43,177 nucleotides of DNA from an uncultured Clostridia bacterium (GCA_934630975.1 CAKTXH010000007.1:1-43177); one strand, 5' to 3'; numbered from the stretch's first letter, positions 8,148 through 16,176 are shown. Program-made: numbers and translations. Notes: a model not told the origin generated them from the letters alone.

Positions 8148-8177
8148 GGGCTGTCGGCGAACGTCGCACGACAGCCC
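8148..8177 (-). other. Intercistronic hairpin between btuF-like and btuC-like genes
   Basis: GGGCTGTCG (8148-8156) and CGACAGCCC (8169-8177) make a perfect 9-bp stem. On the minus strand it is followed by CCTTTGTTT, a weak T-rich tail. It may act as a partial terminator or mRNA 3'-end stabiliser, setting expression ratios. Confidence 0.6.
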
Positions 8178-8194
8178 TCTGCGTTATTATTGGG

Positions 8195-9094
8195 TCAAGC
8201 GGCGGGGGCTTCTTCAGCCTCGACGTCGTTGATGAAGTGATACAGCTCGATGGCCGCATCCTTCAGGCGCGGACCCGGGCGGGAAATCGCGTTGGAATCA
8301 GCGTTATAAACCGCGCCGTTCTGCACCGCGCTGATATCGCCCCAGCCGTCGCGGCCCATGATCTCTTCGATGGCGGTATCGCCCATGCCCGCGATGGAGA
8401 CAATGTAATCCGGGTTGCGCTCGATCACCTGCTCCTCGCTGATGGACTGCCAGCCGGAGATATCCGCGAACGCGTTGGTCACGCCGCACATCGTCGCCAG
8501 CTCATCCATGAACGTATCGCTGCCGGCCGTCCACAGACCCCACTGAAGCGGGGAAACCTCGAAATAGATGGTCTTATCGCTCTTTTCGCTCTTGGCGGCA
8601 ATCTCGTCGAAGGTCGCCTGCATATCGGCAATCAGCGCCTCGGCCTCGTCGTCCTTGGCCATCAGCGCGCCGATCATGCGGATGGCGGTGTACACGCCCT
8701 CAATGTCGTTCGCATCGCTGATGACGACCTTCACGCCGTTCTGCTCGAGCAGCTTGGCCTGCTCCTCCGTCTGGGACATGTCGCTCATCAGCACGACCTG
8801 CGGATCGAGCGCCAGAATCTCCTCGATGTTGGTTTCCGCGCCGGACTGCACAACCGGCAGCGCCGAAATGGATTCCGGGTAATCGCAGTACTTGCCGCGG
8901 CCGACGAGCGCATCCGCGCAGCCGATGGCGCAGAGGATTTCGCAGTCGGACGGCGTGAGCGCGACGATGCGCGTCGCGGGCTGATCGAGCGTGATCTCGC
9001 GGTCATGCATGTCGGTGACGGTGATTCCGTCGGCCAGCGCCGCGCTGCAAATCATCAGCATCACGGCCAGCAGGGCAAAAAGCTTCTTGGACAT
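8195..9094 (-). CDS. btuF: Periplasmic-type binding protein, cobalamin/metal-chelate family
   Basis: 299 aa. After a signal peptide (residues 1-22, probable cleavage at ALA-DG) comes a class III binding fold: TVTDMHDREITLDQ, then RIVALTPSDCEIL near 40-55, EEILALDPQVVLMSD in the first lobe, and WQSISEEQVIERNPDYIV in the second. The Cys in LMIC does not fit a good lipobox, odd for a Gram-positive binding protein that should be anchored. The ATG is preceded by GGAGG at 10 nt. The upstream riboswitch points to cobalamin or a corrinoid as ligand. A heme or siderophore role is less likely. Confidence 0.88.
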   Translation of the reverse strand: MSKKLFALLAVMLMICSAALADGITVTDMHDREITLDQPATRIVALTPSDCEILCAIGCADALVGRGKYCDYPESISALPVVQSGAETNIEEILALDPQVVLMSDMSQTEEQAKLLEQNGVKVVISDANDIEGVYTAIRMIGALMAKDDEAEALIADMQATFDEIAAKSEKSDKTIYFEVSPLQWGLWTAGSDTFMDELATMCGVTNAFADISGWQSISEEQVIERNPDYIVSIAGMGDTAIEEIMGRDGWGDISAVQNGAVYNADSNAISRPGPRLKDAAIELYHFINDVEAEEAPAA

Positions 9095-9143
9095 TTCAAA
9101 AGTCCCTCCTCAAAAAAAATAGCAAATGAATCGCGGGAGAAAC

Positions 9144-9166
9144 AAAAAAGTCCCTCCCTGAGGGAC
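9144..9166 (-). terminator. Riboswitch expression-platform terminator
   Basis: Minus strand GTCCCTC-AGG-GAGGGAC (complement of 9150-9166) followed by six T residues, between the cobalamin aptamer and the btuF-like gene. Ligand binding would favour this hairpin and stop transcription. Confidence 0.85.
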
Positions 9167-9186
9167 ACTAAACAGACCGATCTTCT

Positions 9187-9397
9187 CGGCCGGATAGCAT
9201 ATCCCACCCCCAGGGGAATGATGGTTCACGGTGTAAACAAGTCTCCCGGCTTGGCTTCATTCTACTGGCGCGCCTTCCCGCTTTCGCAGTGGCTTTTTAC
9301 GCGTTCGTCGGCTTCACGGTTACTGGGATAGCCCGGAAATCACATCCGATTCCTATGGCGCTTTCGCGCCGCGCTTTTCGCGCAGATACACCGGCTA
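9187..9397 (-). promoter_or_regulatory. Cobalamin (B12) riboswitch
   Basis: On the minus strand the conserved core appears in order: GGAATCGGATGTGATTTCC, GGGCTATCCCAGTAACCGTGA in two adjoining blocks, GCCACTG (complement of 9287-9293), GGGAAGGC, and a B12-box-like AAGCC...GGAGACTTG (complement near 9238-9260). GCCGG/CCGGC ends can close the P1 stem. A terminator follows, so repression is transcriptional. It heads the btuF-btuC-btuD operon. Edges are approximate. Confidence 0.92.
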
Positions 9398-9412
9398 TTC
9401 ATTTGTGGCCTT

Positions 9413-9441
9413 ATTATACCCGTTTTGGCGGGCCGCGTCAA
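9413..9441 (-). promoter_or_regulatory. Promoter of the cobalamin riboswitch and operon
   Basis: Minus strand TTGACG (complement of 9436-9441), 17-nt spacer, TATAAT (complement of 9413-9418), directly upstream of the aptamer. Confidence 0.85.
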
Positions 9442-9567
9442 TTCGGTTTCAGGCGAATCCGCGCGCGCCGCGCCCTTTTGCAGGATTTTTCCACCTTCGG
9501 GGCGAATTCTTCTTTCTGCTCGCGGGCGGCTCTGCCCGCGCAACCAATCACAAGGGGGAAACAATTC

Positions 9568-10797
9568 ATGCATCTTCGCTCTGCCGCTTCCGAAATCATC
9601 CGCGCGGCGCTGCAATCCGCCCTGCCGGATGAAGCCGTCAGGCGCGCGCTGGGCGCGCATCCGCTTCACGGGGATGTGTATCTGGTCGCCATCGGCAAGG
9701 CCGCTTTCCAAATGGCCCGCGCCGCCGTCGCCTGCCAGCCGGTGAAGGACGGCGTGGTCATCACCAAATACGGCCATGCGGCGGGCGAGATTCCCGGCGT
9801 CCGCGTGTTCGAAGCCGCGCATCCCGTGCCGGATGAAAACGGCCGCCGCGCCACGCAGGCCGCCATCGACATGGTTTCCGGCCTGACGGAAACGGATACC
9901 GTGCTCTTCCTCGTCTCCGGCGGCGGCTCCGCGCTGTTTGAAAAGCCGCTCGTGCCCGATGCGGAAATGGCCGATATCACCCGCCAGCTCCTCGCCTGCG
10001 GCGCGGACATTCAGGAGATCAACACCCTGCGCAAGCGCCTTTCCGCCGTCAAGGGCGGCAAATTCGGCGCGCTGTGCAAACCCGCGCGCGTGTTTTCCGT
10101 CGTGCTTTCGGATATCATCGGCGACCCGCTGGATATGATCGCCTCCGGCCCCGCCTACCCGGACAGCGCCACCGCGGAGGACGCGCTGGAAATCATCCGC
10201 AAATACCGTCTGAACCTCTCCGAGCAGGCCATGCGGCTCATGCGCGCCGAAACGCCCGTTTCGCTTGACAACGTGGAGACCGTCGTCACCGGCAGCGTCC
10301 GCCAGCTTTGCGCCGCCGCCGCGCAGACCTGCGAAAGCATGGGCGTCGAGCCGCGCTTCCTGACCGCCGGGCTGACCTGCGAGGCGCGGGAGGCCGGGCG
10401 CTTCCTCGCCGCCATCGCGCGGGATCACGCCGATACGGATCACCCCGTCGCCTATATCCTCGGCGGGGAAACCGTCGTCCACCTGACCGGGCACGGCAAG
10501 GGCGGGCGCAATCAGGAATTGGCGCTGGCCGCGGCGGAAGGGATCGCCGGGCTTTCCAACGCCGCCGTGTTCTCCGTCGGTTCGGACGGCACAGACGGCC
10601 CGACCGACGCGGCGGGCGGCTATGTAGACGGCGCGACGCAGGCCGCGCTGGCGGCGCAGGGCGTTCGCATCAGCGACGTGCTGGCCGATAACGACGCGTA
10701 TCACGCGCTCGCCCGCGTGGACGGGCTGATTATCACCGGGCCGACCGGCACCAACGTGAACGATTTGACCGTGCTTTTGATCGACCGTCGCGCTTGA
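9568..10797 (+). CDS. Glycerate 2-kinase, GckA/MOFRL family
   Basis: 409 aa. VAIGKAAFQMA near 35-45, VSGGGSALFEKP near 117-128, an INTLRKRLSAVKGGK block, and the C-terminal MOFRL domain with GKGGRNQELALA and GSDGTDGPTDAAGG identify a type II glycerate kinase. It phosphorylates D-glycerate at C2 to 2-phosphoglycerate, feeding lower glycolysis. The ATG at 9568 has AGGGGG about 9 nt upstream. The open frame upstream runs through the divergent riboswitch region and is not coding. No clear promoter was found. A GC hairpin (GCGGGC/GCCCGC) lies just before the ribosome site. Confidence 0.92.
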   Translation: MHLRSAASEIIRAALQSALPDEAVRRALGAHPLHGDVYLVAIGKAAFQMARAAVACQPVKDGVVITKYGHAAGEIPGVRVFEAAHPVPDENGRRATQAAIDMVSGLTETDTVLFLVSGGGSALFEKPLVPDAEMADITRQLLACGADIQEINTLRKRLSAVKGGKFGALCKPARVFSVVLSDIIGDPLDMIASGPAYPDSATAEDALEIIRKYRLNLSEQAMRLMRAETPVSLDNVETVVTGSVRQLCAAAAQTCESMGVEPRFLTAGLTCEAREAGRFLAAIARDHADTDHPVAYILGGETVVHLTGHGKGGRNQELALAAAEGIAGLSNAAVFSVGSDGTDGPTDAAGGYVDGATQAALAAQGVRISDVLADNDAYHALARVDGLIITGPTGTNVNDLTVLLIDRRA

Positions 10798-10822
10798 CAA
10801 ACGCTTCCGTCTATGCCATAAT
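10794..10822 (+). promoter_or_regulatory. Strong promoter overlapping the glycerate kinase stop
   Basis: TTGACA at 10794-10799 contains the TGA stop of the kinase gene. After 17 nt comes CATAAT at 10817-10822. No good reading frame follows before a terminator, so it is best explained as the promoter of a short non-coding transcript. Confidence 0.75.
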
Positions 10823-10828
10823 GTTTCT

Positions 10829-10957
10829 CGTTCCACAGAAGTGAAACAGGGCTGACAGAAGTTGGCTTCCACGGTTTTTTCCATTTTTGAAAAAAGAAAC
10901 GACGATCATGAAGGCGTCGGTGTACCCGTTAAGCGGGCATGCCGCGCCTTTTTTTGT
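10829..10957 (+). ncRNA. Candidate small RNA (about 130 nt), unassigned
   Basis: A near-consensus promoter at 10794-10822 and a perfect intrinsic terminator at 10913-10955 bracket about 130 nt with no credible gene. The body has TTCCAC near 10833 and again near 10867, and an A-rich stretch near 10888-10898 that could pair with the T-rich stretch at 10874-10887. I could not match it to 6S, SRP, tmRNA, a known riboswitch or a T-box. It could also be an orphan leader whose gene was lost. Ends are estimates from the promoter and terminator. Confidence 0.55.
10913..10955 (+). terminator. Terminator of the candidate small RNA
   Basis: GGCG/CGCC, CGG/CCG and CCCG/CGGG pair in register around a TTAAG loop, and seven T residues follow at 10949-10955. 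Confidence 0.9.
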
Positions 10958-10969
10958 CTGGAGAAAACG

Positions 10970-11137
10970 TTGGGGCGTTGCCCCAAGTCCGGGAAACTCG
11001 TATAGTCGCCATTCTGGCTCCTTACGATTTCCGATTTTCGCCATGCTTTTTCCCGCATAGCGGGCGCATGGCTTTAATCCCCCGCCAAGAACCTGAGGTT
11101 CTTGGATTTCCCGCTTTCTTTATCGCTGCGCGATAAA
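10970..11137. repeat. Run of four perfect hairpins in a gene-free stretch
   Basis: The spacer before the secreted protein gene holds TTGGGGCGTTGCCCCAA (10970-10986); a nested hairpin with outer GCCATGC/GCATGGC and inner CCCGC/GCGGG (11040-11072); CCAAGAACC/GGTTCTTGG (11085-11105); and TTTATCG/CGATAAA (11119-11137). No gene is seen here. These may be dispersed palindromic units, and the last may stop read-through despite a poor T tract. Confidence 0.6.
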
Positions 11138-11185
11138 GATTCAAAAGGTTTTTTTGCTGAAAAGAAGCAAGGAGGAGTTTACACC

Positions 11186-12040
11186 ATGAAACTTTCCAAA
11201 ATCCTCGCGCTGCTGCTGGCCCTGTGCCTGCTTTCCTCCACCGCCTGCGCCTCCACCTTCACCGACGCGCACGGCAACGAAATCGAGCTGGACGATTCCC
11301 TCGAAGCCTATACCGCCGTCACGCTCGTCGGCGCGAACGACGCGGCGCGTCAGGGCGAAACCAACCTCGGCGACCTCTGGGCGGACGCGCTGCGCTGGTT
11401 CGCGGTTTCCGGCGAAATCAACGCGGCGTTTGACGAGGACGACGTGAAGGCCGGCAACGACCACATCGCCGTGGACGCGGATCACGTCGTCGCGCTGTGG
11501 AACGGCGGCAACCTGCGCGCGGATATCGCGGAGGGCACGTTCGGCGCGGAAGCGCTGGCCGAGGTGCTGCCCTACCCGAACAAGGTCGCCGTCGTCTACA
11601 TGACCGGCGCGCAGCTGCTCGAGGCGCTGGAAGCCGCGTCCCAGGCGCTCCCCTACACGGCGGAAACCGCCGACGCCTGCGCTTCGCTGATGCAGGTTTC
11701 CGGTCTGACCTACGCCGTCGATACCACAAAGGCGTATGACGCGCTGGAGGCCTACGGCGACCACTGGTTCACCGCCGATTCCGTCTCCCGCGTGAGCGTC
11801 GCGGAGGTGAACGGCCAGCCGTTCGACGCGGAGGCGACCTACGCCGTGATCACCAGCAACGCCAACTTCAACGGCATGGATTCCTCCTACGTCTTCAAGG
11901 CCGCGGCGGAAGCCAACGAGCAGAGCGCCGTCACCACCGCCGTCGTGCGCGACGTTGTCTGGTCGTACATCGCTTCCGAGCTGAGCAATCAGGTCGGTGA
12001 ATCCTACGCCGCGCCGCAGGGACGGCTGACCGTTCAGTAA
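11186..12040 (+). CDS. Secreted protein, 5'-nucleotidase C-terminal domain without catalytic half
   Basis: 284 aa with a signal peptide (about 1-22). Residues from about 50 on match the C-terminal substrate-binding domain of 5'-nucleotidases: GETNLGDLWADALRW, ALWNGGNLRADI, VVYMTGAQLLEALE, LMQVSGLTYAVD and YAVITSNANFNG. The metallophosphatase domain that normally precedes it, with its DxH and GNHD motifs, is absent. The mature N terminus, TFTDAHGNEIELDD, instead resembles the first strands of periplasmic binding proteins. It probably binds a nucleotide-like ligand or is an inert relative. Ribosome site GGAGG lies ahead of the ATG. It is first in a colinear run with MoxR. Lipid anchoring is unlikely (STAC is a poor lipobox). 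Confidence 0.75.
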   Translation: MKLSKILALLLALCLLSSTACASTFTDAHGNEIELDDSLEAYTAVTLVGANDAARQGETNLGDLWADALRWFAVSGEINAAFDEDDVKAGNDHIAVDADHVVALWNGGNLRADIAEGTFGAEALAEVLPYPNKVAVVYMTGAQLLEALEAASQALPYTAETADACASLMQVSGLTYAVDTTKAYDALEAYGDHWFTADSVSRVSVAEVNGQPFDAEATYAVITSNANFNGMDSSYVFKAAAEANEQSAVTTAVVRDVVWSYIASELSNQVGESYAAPQGRLTVQ

Positions 12041-12054
12041 TTGAATGTAGATCC

Positions 12055-12078
12055 TTGCAAGTCCTCCGGGACTTGCAA
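12055..12078. other. Intercistronic hairpin before moxR-like gene
   Basis: TTGCAAGTCC and GGACTTGCAA form a perfect 10-bp stem with a 4-nt loop. No T run follows, so it is not a standard terminator. It may stabilise or process the mRNA between the secreted protein and MoxR genes. Confidence 0.6.
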
Positions 12079-12112
12079 CACTCTGCACTCGATTTTCAGA
12101 AAGGGAACATCC

Positions 12113-13054
12113 ATGAATCCACAGCTTGAAACCGTCATCCTCGAAATGGAAAAAGCCGTGCGCGGCAAGCGCGCCGTCATCGAGCATATCCTCGCCGCGC
12201 TGCTGGCCGAAGGGCATGTTTTGCTGGACGATATGCCCGGCGTGGGCAAAACCACGCTGGCCGTGGCGCTCTCCCGCGCGGTCGGCCTGCGTTACCGCCG
12301 CGTGCAGTTCACGCCGGACGTGCTGCCCTCGGATATCGTCGGCTTTTCGGTGTATGACCCGCAGAGCGGGCAGTTTGTCTATCATCCCGGCGCGGCGACC
12401 CACGCCAACCTGCTTTTGGGCGACGAAATCAACCGCACCTCCAGCAAAACGCAGTCCGCGCTGCTGGAAGCGATGGAGGAGCGGCAGATCACCGTGGACG
12501 GCCAGACCCATCCGCTGGAAAAGCCGTTCGTCGTCATCGCGACGCAGAACAACGTCGGCACGGCGGGCACGCAGCTTCTCCCCTATGCGCAGATGGATCG
12601 GTTCATGGTGCGCCTGTCCGTCGGCTATCCCGATCACGACGCGCAGATGGCGCTGCTGAAAGACCGTCTTTCCGAAAACCCGCTGGATTCGGTTTCGCAG
12701 GCGCTCACGCGGGAAGATCTGCTCGCCATGCAGGCCGAAGCGCGCGCCGTGCAGACCGCAGACGCGCTGCTGGATTACGTCACCCGGCTGACGATGGCCT
12801 CCCGCGAGCACCCGAAGCTCGAGGTCGGCGTCAGCCCGCGCGGCGCGCTGCTCCTGTGCCGGATGGCCAAGGCGCGGGCGTACCTGCTCGGGCGCAGCTT
12901 CGCCGTCAGCGAGGATGTGCAGGCCGTTTTCGAGCCGGTCTGCGCGCACCGCCTGATTGTCTCCGCCAAAGCGCGTCTGGCAGGCGTGAGCGCGGAGGAC
13001 GTTGCGCGCGAGCTGCTTGCCGCCGTGCCCAACCCGGATCGAGCCGCGTTATGA
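12113..13054 (+). CDS. MoxR-family AAA+ ATPase
   Basis: 313 aa. Walker A GVGKTT at 43-48, Walker B LLLGDEINR near 100-108, sensor 1 VIATQN near 142-147, a DRFM arginine-finger region, and the C-terminal AAA lid. This is the standard MoxR (AAA_3) layout. MoxR ATPases act as chaperones for metal or cofactor insertion and complex assembly, and usually travel with a DUF58 protein, as here. AAGGG lies 7 nt before the ATG. The stop overlaps the ATG of the DUF58 gene (ATGA), so the two are coupled. Confidence 0.92.
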   Translation: MNPQLETVILEMEKAVRGKRAVIEHILAALLAEGHVLLDDMPGVGKTTLAVALSRAVGLRYRRVQFTPDVLPSDIVGFSVYDPQSGQFVYHPGAATHANLLLGDEINRTSSKTQSALLEAMEERQITVDGQTHPLEKPFVVIATQNNVGTAGTQLLPYAQMDRFMVRLSVGYPDHDAQMALLKDRLSENPLDSVSQALTREDLLAMQAEARAVQTADALLDYVTRLTMASREHPKLEVGVSPRGALLLCRMAKARAYLLGRSFAVSEDVQAVFEPVCAHRLIVSAKARLAGVSAEDVARELLAAVPNPDRAAL

Positions 13055-14100
13055 AATCAAACCGCCTGTTTTACCTGATCGAGCTGGCCGCCGTCGCCGC
13101 GCTGTATTTTTTTGAAAACAACGGCGGCACGCGCGCGGTGCTGGCCGTGTCGGTGCTCCTGCCGCCGCTTTCCATCCTCTTCGCCTATGGGTGCAGCCGA
13201 AAGGCGGCGTTTTCGCTCGACGTGCCCGCCCGCGGCGAAAAAGGCGCGCCGCTCGCCTGCCGGGTGCATGCGTCGCCGCTCTTCCTGTGCGAAGGGCGCG
13301 CCGAGCTGCGCCTGCGGAACGAATTCACGCGGGAGGAAGCGCGCGCCGCCGCCGTCGCCGGTGAAACCGTTTCCCTGCCCGTCGCGCATTGCGGCTTCCT
13401 GACCGTCGCGATGGAAAGCGCCGAAATTCGGGATGCGTTCGGCCTGTGCCGCTTCGCCGTTCCGTGCGCCGCGCCGCAGACCGTCTTCGTTGCGCCGACG
13501 GTTTTCCCCGCGCAGGTCACGCTGGAATCCTCCGCGCCGCAGACGCGCGAGGACAGCCGCCTTTCCGCCGTCCGCCGCGGAAGCGATTGCAGCGAGACGC
13601 AATCCATCCGGCCCTATCTGCCGGGCGACCCCGTCCGCCAAATTCACTGGAAGCTCTCCGCCAAAATGGGGCAGACGATGTTCCGCGAGGCGGGCGCGCC
13701 GCTGGACGGCAATCTCCTGCTGGCGCTGGCCGCCGATGCTGCGCAAACGCCCGACCCGGACGCGCTGGAAGCCTCGGTTTCCGGCCTGCTTTCCGCCTCC
13801 AAGTCGCTTTGGACGCAGGGCGTCGCGCATCACGTCGCCCTGTGGCATCATGCGCCGATGCTCGTCGCTTCCCCGGCCGATTGGGAACAGGCGCAGCGCG
13901 CGCTGCTCGCCCCGCCGGCCGATTCCGCCGACGCATCCCAAAACTTTGCGCTCATCGCCGTCTTTGCCCCGTGCGCAGCCATCGACGCAGCCGAGCCTTC
14001 CGCCCGCGTGACGCTGGTTCTGCCCGAGGATGCGCAGGCGCTCGTCGGCGATATCCCCGTCGCGTTCTTCGGCGCGCGCACGCCGTTTCTCGCCCTCTAA
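13051..14100 (+). CDS. DUF58 domain protein
   Basis: 349 aa. Two hydrophobic stretches at about 8-45 anchor it, followed by a beta-rich region and the DUF58 signature YLPGDPVRQIHWKLSA at about 189-204. The C-terminal part resembles a von Willebrand A-like fold, with poor conservation of the metal site. DUF58 proteins partner with MoxR in envelope or stress-related assembly. The start overlaps the moxR stop by four bases. The next gene follows 23 nt later. Confidence 0.88.
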   Translation: MKSNRLFYLIELAAVAALYFFENNGGTRAVLAVSVLLPPLSILFAYGCSRKAAFSLDVPARGEKGAPLACRVHASPLFLCEGRAELRLRNEFTREEARAAAVAGETVSLPVAHCGFLTVAMESAEIRDAFGLCRFAVPCAAPQTVFVAPTVFPAQVTLESSAPQTREDSRLSAVRRGSDCSETQSIRPYLPGDPVRQIHWKLSAKMGQTMFREAGAPLDGNLLLALAADAAQTPDPDALEASVSGLLSASKSLWTQGVAHHVALWHHAPMLVASPADWEQAQRALLAPPADSADASQNFALIAVFAPCAAIDAAEPSARVTLVLPEDAQALVGDIPVAFFGARTPFLAL

Positions 14101-14123
14101 AAAGCGTTTCGAAAGGAGCTGCC

Positions 14124-15227
14124 ATGCGGCTGACAAAATCCCGAATTGCGCTGATGGCGGCGCTCCTGCTCGTGCTGCTCGCGTTGGCGCTTCCGCCCGT
14201 GCGCGAGGGCGCAAAACTGCTCGTCAACGACCTGTTTTCGCTCAGCGAATCCGCCAACGCTTACGTTTACGACCGCCTGCCCGTCGCCGCGGGCGCAAGC
14301 CGCCTGCCCGCCTGCCTGCTGCTCGGCGCGGCGCTGGCGCTCTTCGCCGTTTCCGTTCTGCTCAGCGCAAGCCGCCTGCCCGCGCTGGGGACGCTCTGCG
14401 CGCTGGCGCTGGGGCAGGCGTATATCGGGCTGAGCTTCCCGGCGGCGATCCAGCTCCCGCTCTTCGCGCTGCTCGGGGCGAAGCTCATCCCGTCCCGTTC
14501 CATCCGCCCAAAGCTGACGCTCGGCGCATGCGCGCTGGCGGTCGCGCTCGTCGTCTGCCTTGCCTTTCCCGGCGTACACGCCGCGACGGAAGCCGCTTCC
14601 GAACGGGCGCGCGACTGGCTGGGCGGCGTTTCGCCCGCAGAACAGACGGATGCGGCCGTTCCGCCCGAAGCGACGCAGGCCCGCCGCGAAAACCACCTGA
14701 GCCTTGCCGACGGCGGCGGCGGCGCGGCTTCCGAGCGGGATTACCGCCTTGTCACGCGCGCGGAGGAACAGATTTCCGACCCGCCGTGGTTCGACGCGCT
14801 GAAAACCGCGCTGATGCTGCTTCTGGTCGTGCTGCTGCTGGCGCTTCCGTTCGCGCCGTTCGTGTGGCTGAGCAGGCGCGCTGCTCAGGCGCGGGCCGTT
14901 CGCGAAACGTTTGACGACACGGACAACCGCAGAGCCGTCTGCGCCATGTTCCGCCACATCGCGCGCTACTGGGCCGCCTCTTTCCCCGTGCCGGAGGGGC
15001 TGCCGTTTTCGCGCCTGCCGGAGACGGTCGAAATGCCGGAAGCGTATGCCGCCGCCTACCGCGTCTGCGTCGATACGTTCCTCAAAGCCGCGTACAGCAG
15101 CGCGCCGATTGCGCAGGCCGAACGGGATGGCGTGAAATTCCTCCTTGACGAAACCGAGCGCCTCCTCTATGATGAGCAAAGCGCGTCGCGGCAGTTCAAA
15201 CTCCGATACCGATATCTTTTGCGCTGA
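14124..15227 (+). CDS. Multispanning membrane protein of the MoxR-DUF58 run
   Basis: 367 aa. About six membrane segments (near 7-27, 55-75, 80-100, 105-120, 133-155, 228-250) with a loop of about 70 residues before the last helix, and a soluble C-terminal tail of about 115 residues ending LLYDEQSASRQFKLRYRYLL. In many MoxR-DUF58 operons this position holds a transglutaminase-like membrane protein. Here no Cys-His-Asp transglutaminase core is seen. The tail resembles DUF4129-type tails of those proteins, so this may be a version that lost the catalytic domain. GGAGCTGCC precedes the ATG. Confidence 0.7.
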   Translation: MRLTKSRIALMAALLLVLLALALPPVREGAKLLVNDLFSLSESANAYVYDRLPVAAGASRLPACLLLGAALALFAVSVLLSASRLPALGTLCALALGQAYIGLSFPAAIQLPLFALLGAKLIPSRSIRPKLTLGACALAVALVVCLAFPGVHAATEAASERARDWLGGVSPAEQTDAAVPPEATQARRENHLSLADGGGGAASERDYRLVTRAEEQISDPPWFDALKTALMLLLVVLLLALPFAPFVWLSRRAAQARAVRETFDDTDNRRAVCAMFRHIARYWAASFPVPEGLPFSRLPETVEMPEAYAAAYRVCVDTFLKAAYSSAPIAQAERDGVKFLLDETERLLYDEQSASRQFKLRYRYLLR

Positions 15228-16166
15228 ATGATGATGAAAAAAATCTTCTTTCTCGCGGCGCTTCTCCTTCTGCTGACGACCGCTTCCGGCTGTCGCAGCC
15301 GAACGAGCGCCGCGCCGCGCGCGGCAAGCGCGCCCTCCTCCGCCGCATCCGACATCGGCGCAACAGCCGACGGCCAGCCGGAAGCGCTGACCGAAAACGG
15401 CGGCGAAACCGTTGAAAATCCGCTCGCCGAACGCGCCGAATACGACGAAGCCGCGCGTGCCGAGCTTTTGGAAAACCAGTCCCGCGCGGTCAGCGGCGAA
15501 GGCGACGGCGGCGGCCTGCCCATGCGGCAGAAGGACGCGGACAGCCGCGCCTTGCAGCTGGATTCCGCCGCGGAGCTGGCCGCCGTTAAAACGCTCCCCG
15601 CCGACGAAGCGGAACGGCTCGGCGTATCGGAAACCGCGCCCGCCGCCGAAACGGCGCAGCGCTACTATACCGCGCTGCTGCAAAGCCGCCTGCGGACGCT
15701 GTTCGAGTGCAAAAAGCTGAACGTCTACATCGAAACCCCGGAAAGCTTTGTCACCGTCTATAAAACCTCGGCCGAGCACGCGCTTGTGCTCGCCGCCGGG
15801 GGATACGACGTCGCGGCCAAACGGATGGAAAACGACCTCGCCGTGGACGGCGGCTGGGTGCAGCGCAAAAACCCGGATTTCATCGTGAAATTCGTCGACG
15901 CTTCCGCGCTGAACGGCGGCACGCTGGGCGCGCTGCTCGCCCGCGAGGGTCTGCGCGAAACGGCTGCCGCGAAAAACGGCCGCGCGCTGCTGCTGTGCGA
16001 TTCGCTGCTGGATGCGCCGCAGCTGCAAACGGCGGCGGCCGTCTGTCTGGCCAAAGCGATGTATCCCGATTTGTTTGACGATATCGACGCGGCGCAGGCC
16101 GTCGGCCAACTGGCCGACGAAGCCGGCGTGCAGACCGACGGCCTCTGGTTTTACCCCGCAATGTGA
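15228..16166 (+). CDS. Lipoprotein with a half periplasmic-binding-protein fold
   Basis: 312 aa. Lys-rich start, hydrophobic core and Cys22 in ASGC give a plausible lipobox. Residues about 23-150 are low-complexity and Ala/Glu-rich. From about 160 to the end the sequence follows the second lobe of class III binding proteins: LNVYIETPESFVTVYK, AAGGYDVAAKRMEND, WVQRKNPDFIVKFVD, LAKAMYPDLFDDID and a WFYP end. The first lobe is missing, so classic ligand trapping between lobes is not possible. The ATG directly follows the TGA of the preceding gene with no good ribosome site, suggesting coupling. The role is unknown. It sits just before the ECF S component and might help deliver substrate. Confidence 0.68.
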   Translation: MMMKKIFFLAALLLLLTTASGCRSRTSAAPRAASAPSSAASDIGATADGQPEALTENGGETVENPLAERAEYDEAARAELLENQSRAVSGEGDGGGLPMRQKDADSRALQLDSAAELAAVKTLPADEAERLGVSETAPAAETAQRYYTALLQSRLRTLFECKKLNVYIETPESFVTVYKTSAEHALVLAAGGYDVAAKRMENDLAVDGGWVQRKNPDFIVKFVDASALNGGTLGALLAREGLRETAAAKNGRALLLCDSLLDAPQLQTAAAVCLAKAMYPDLFDDIDAAQAVGQLADEAGVQTDGLWFYPAM

Positions 16167-16176
16167 AAGGAAATCT

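Noticed and set aside
10829..10957. 6S RNA, SRP RNA, tracrRNA or c-di-GMP riboswitch
   Set aside because: Their conserved cores (long rod with bubble, GGAAG-type SRP loop, repeat complement, GGGCAAACC) are not present.
14124..15227. Transglutaminase-like protein of the MoxR operon
   Set aside because: Expected by position, but no Cys-His-Asp core is readable.
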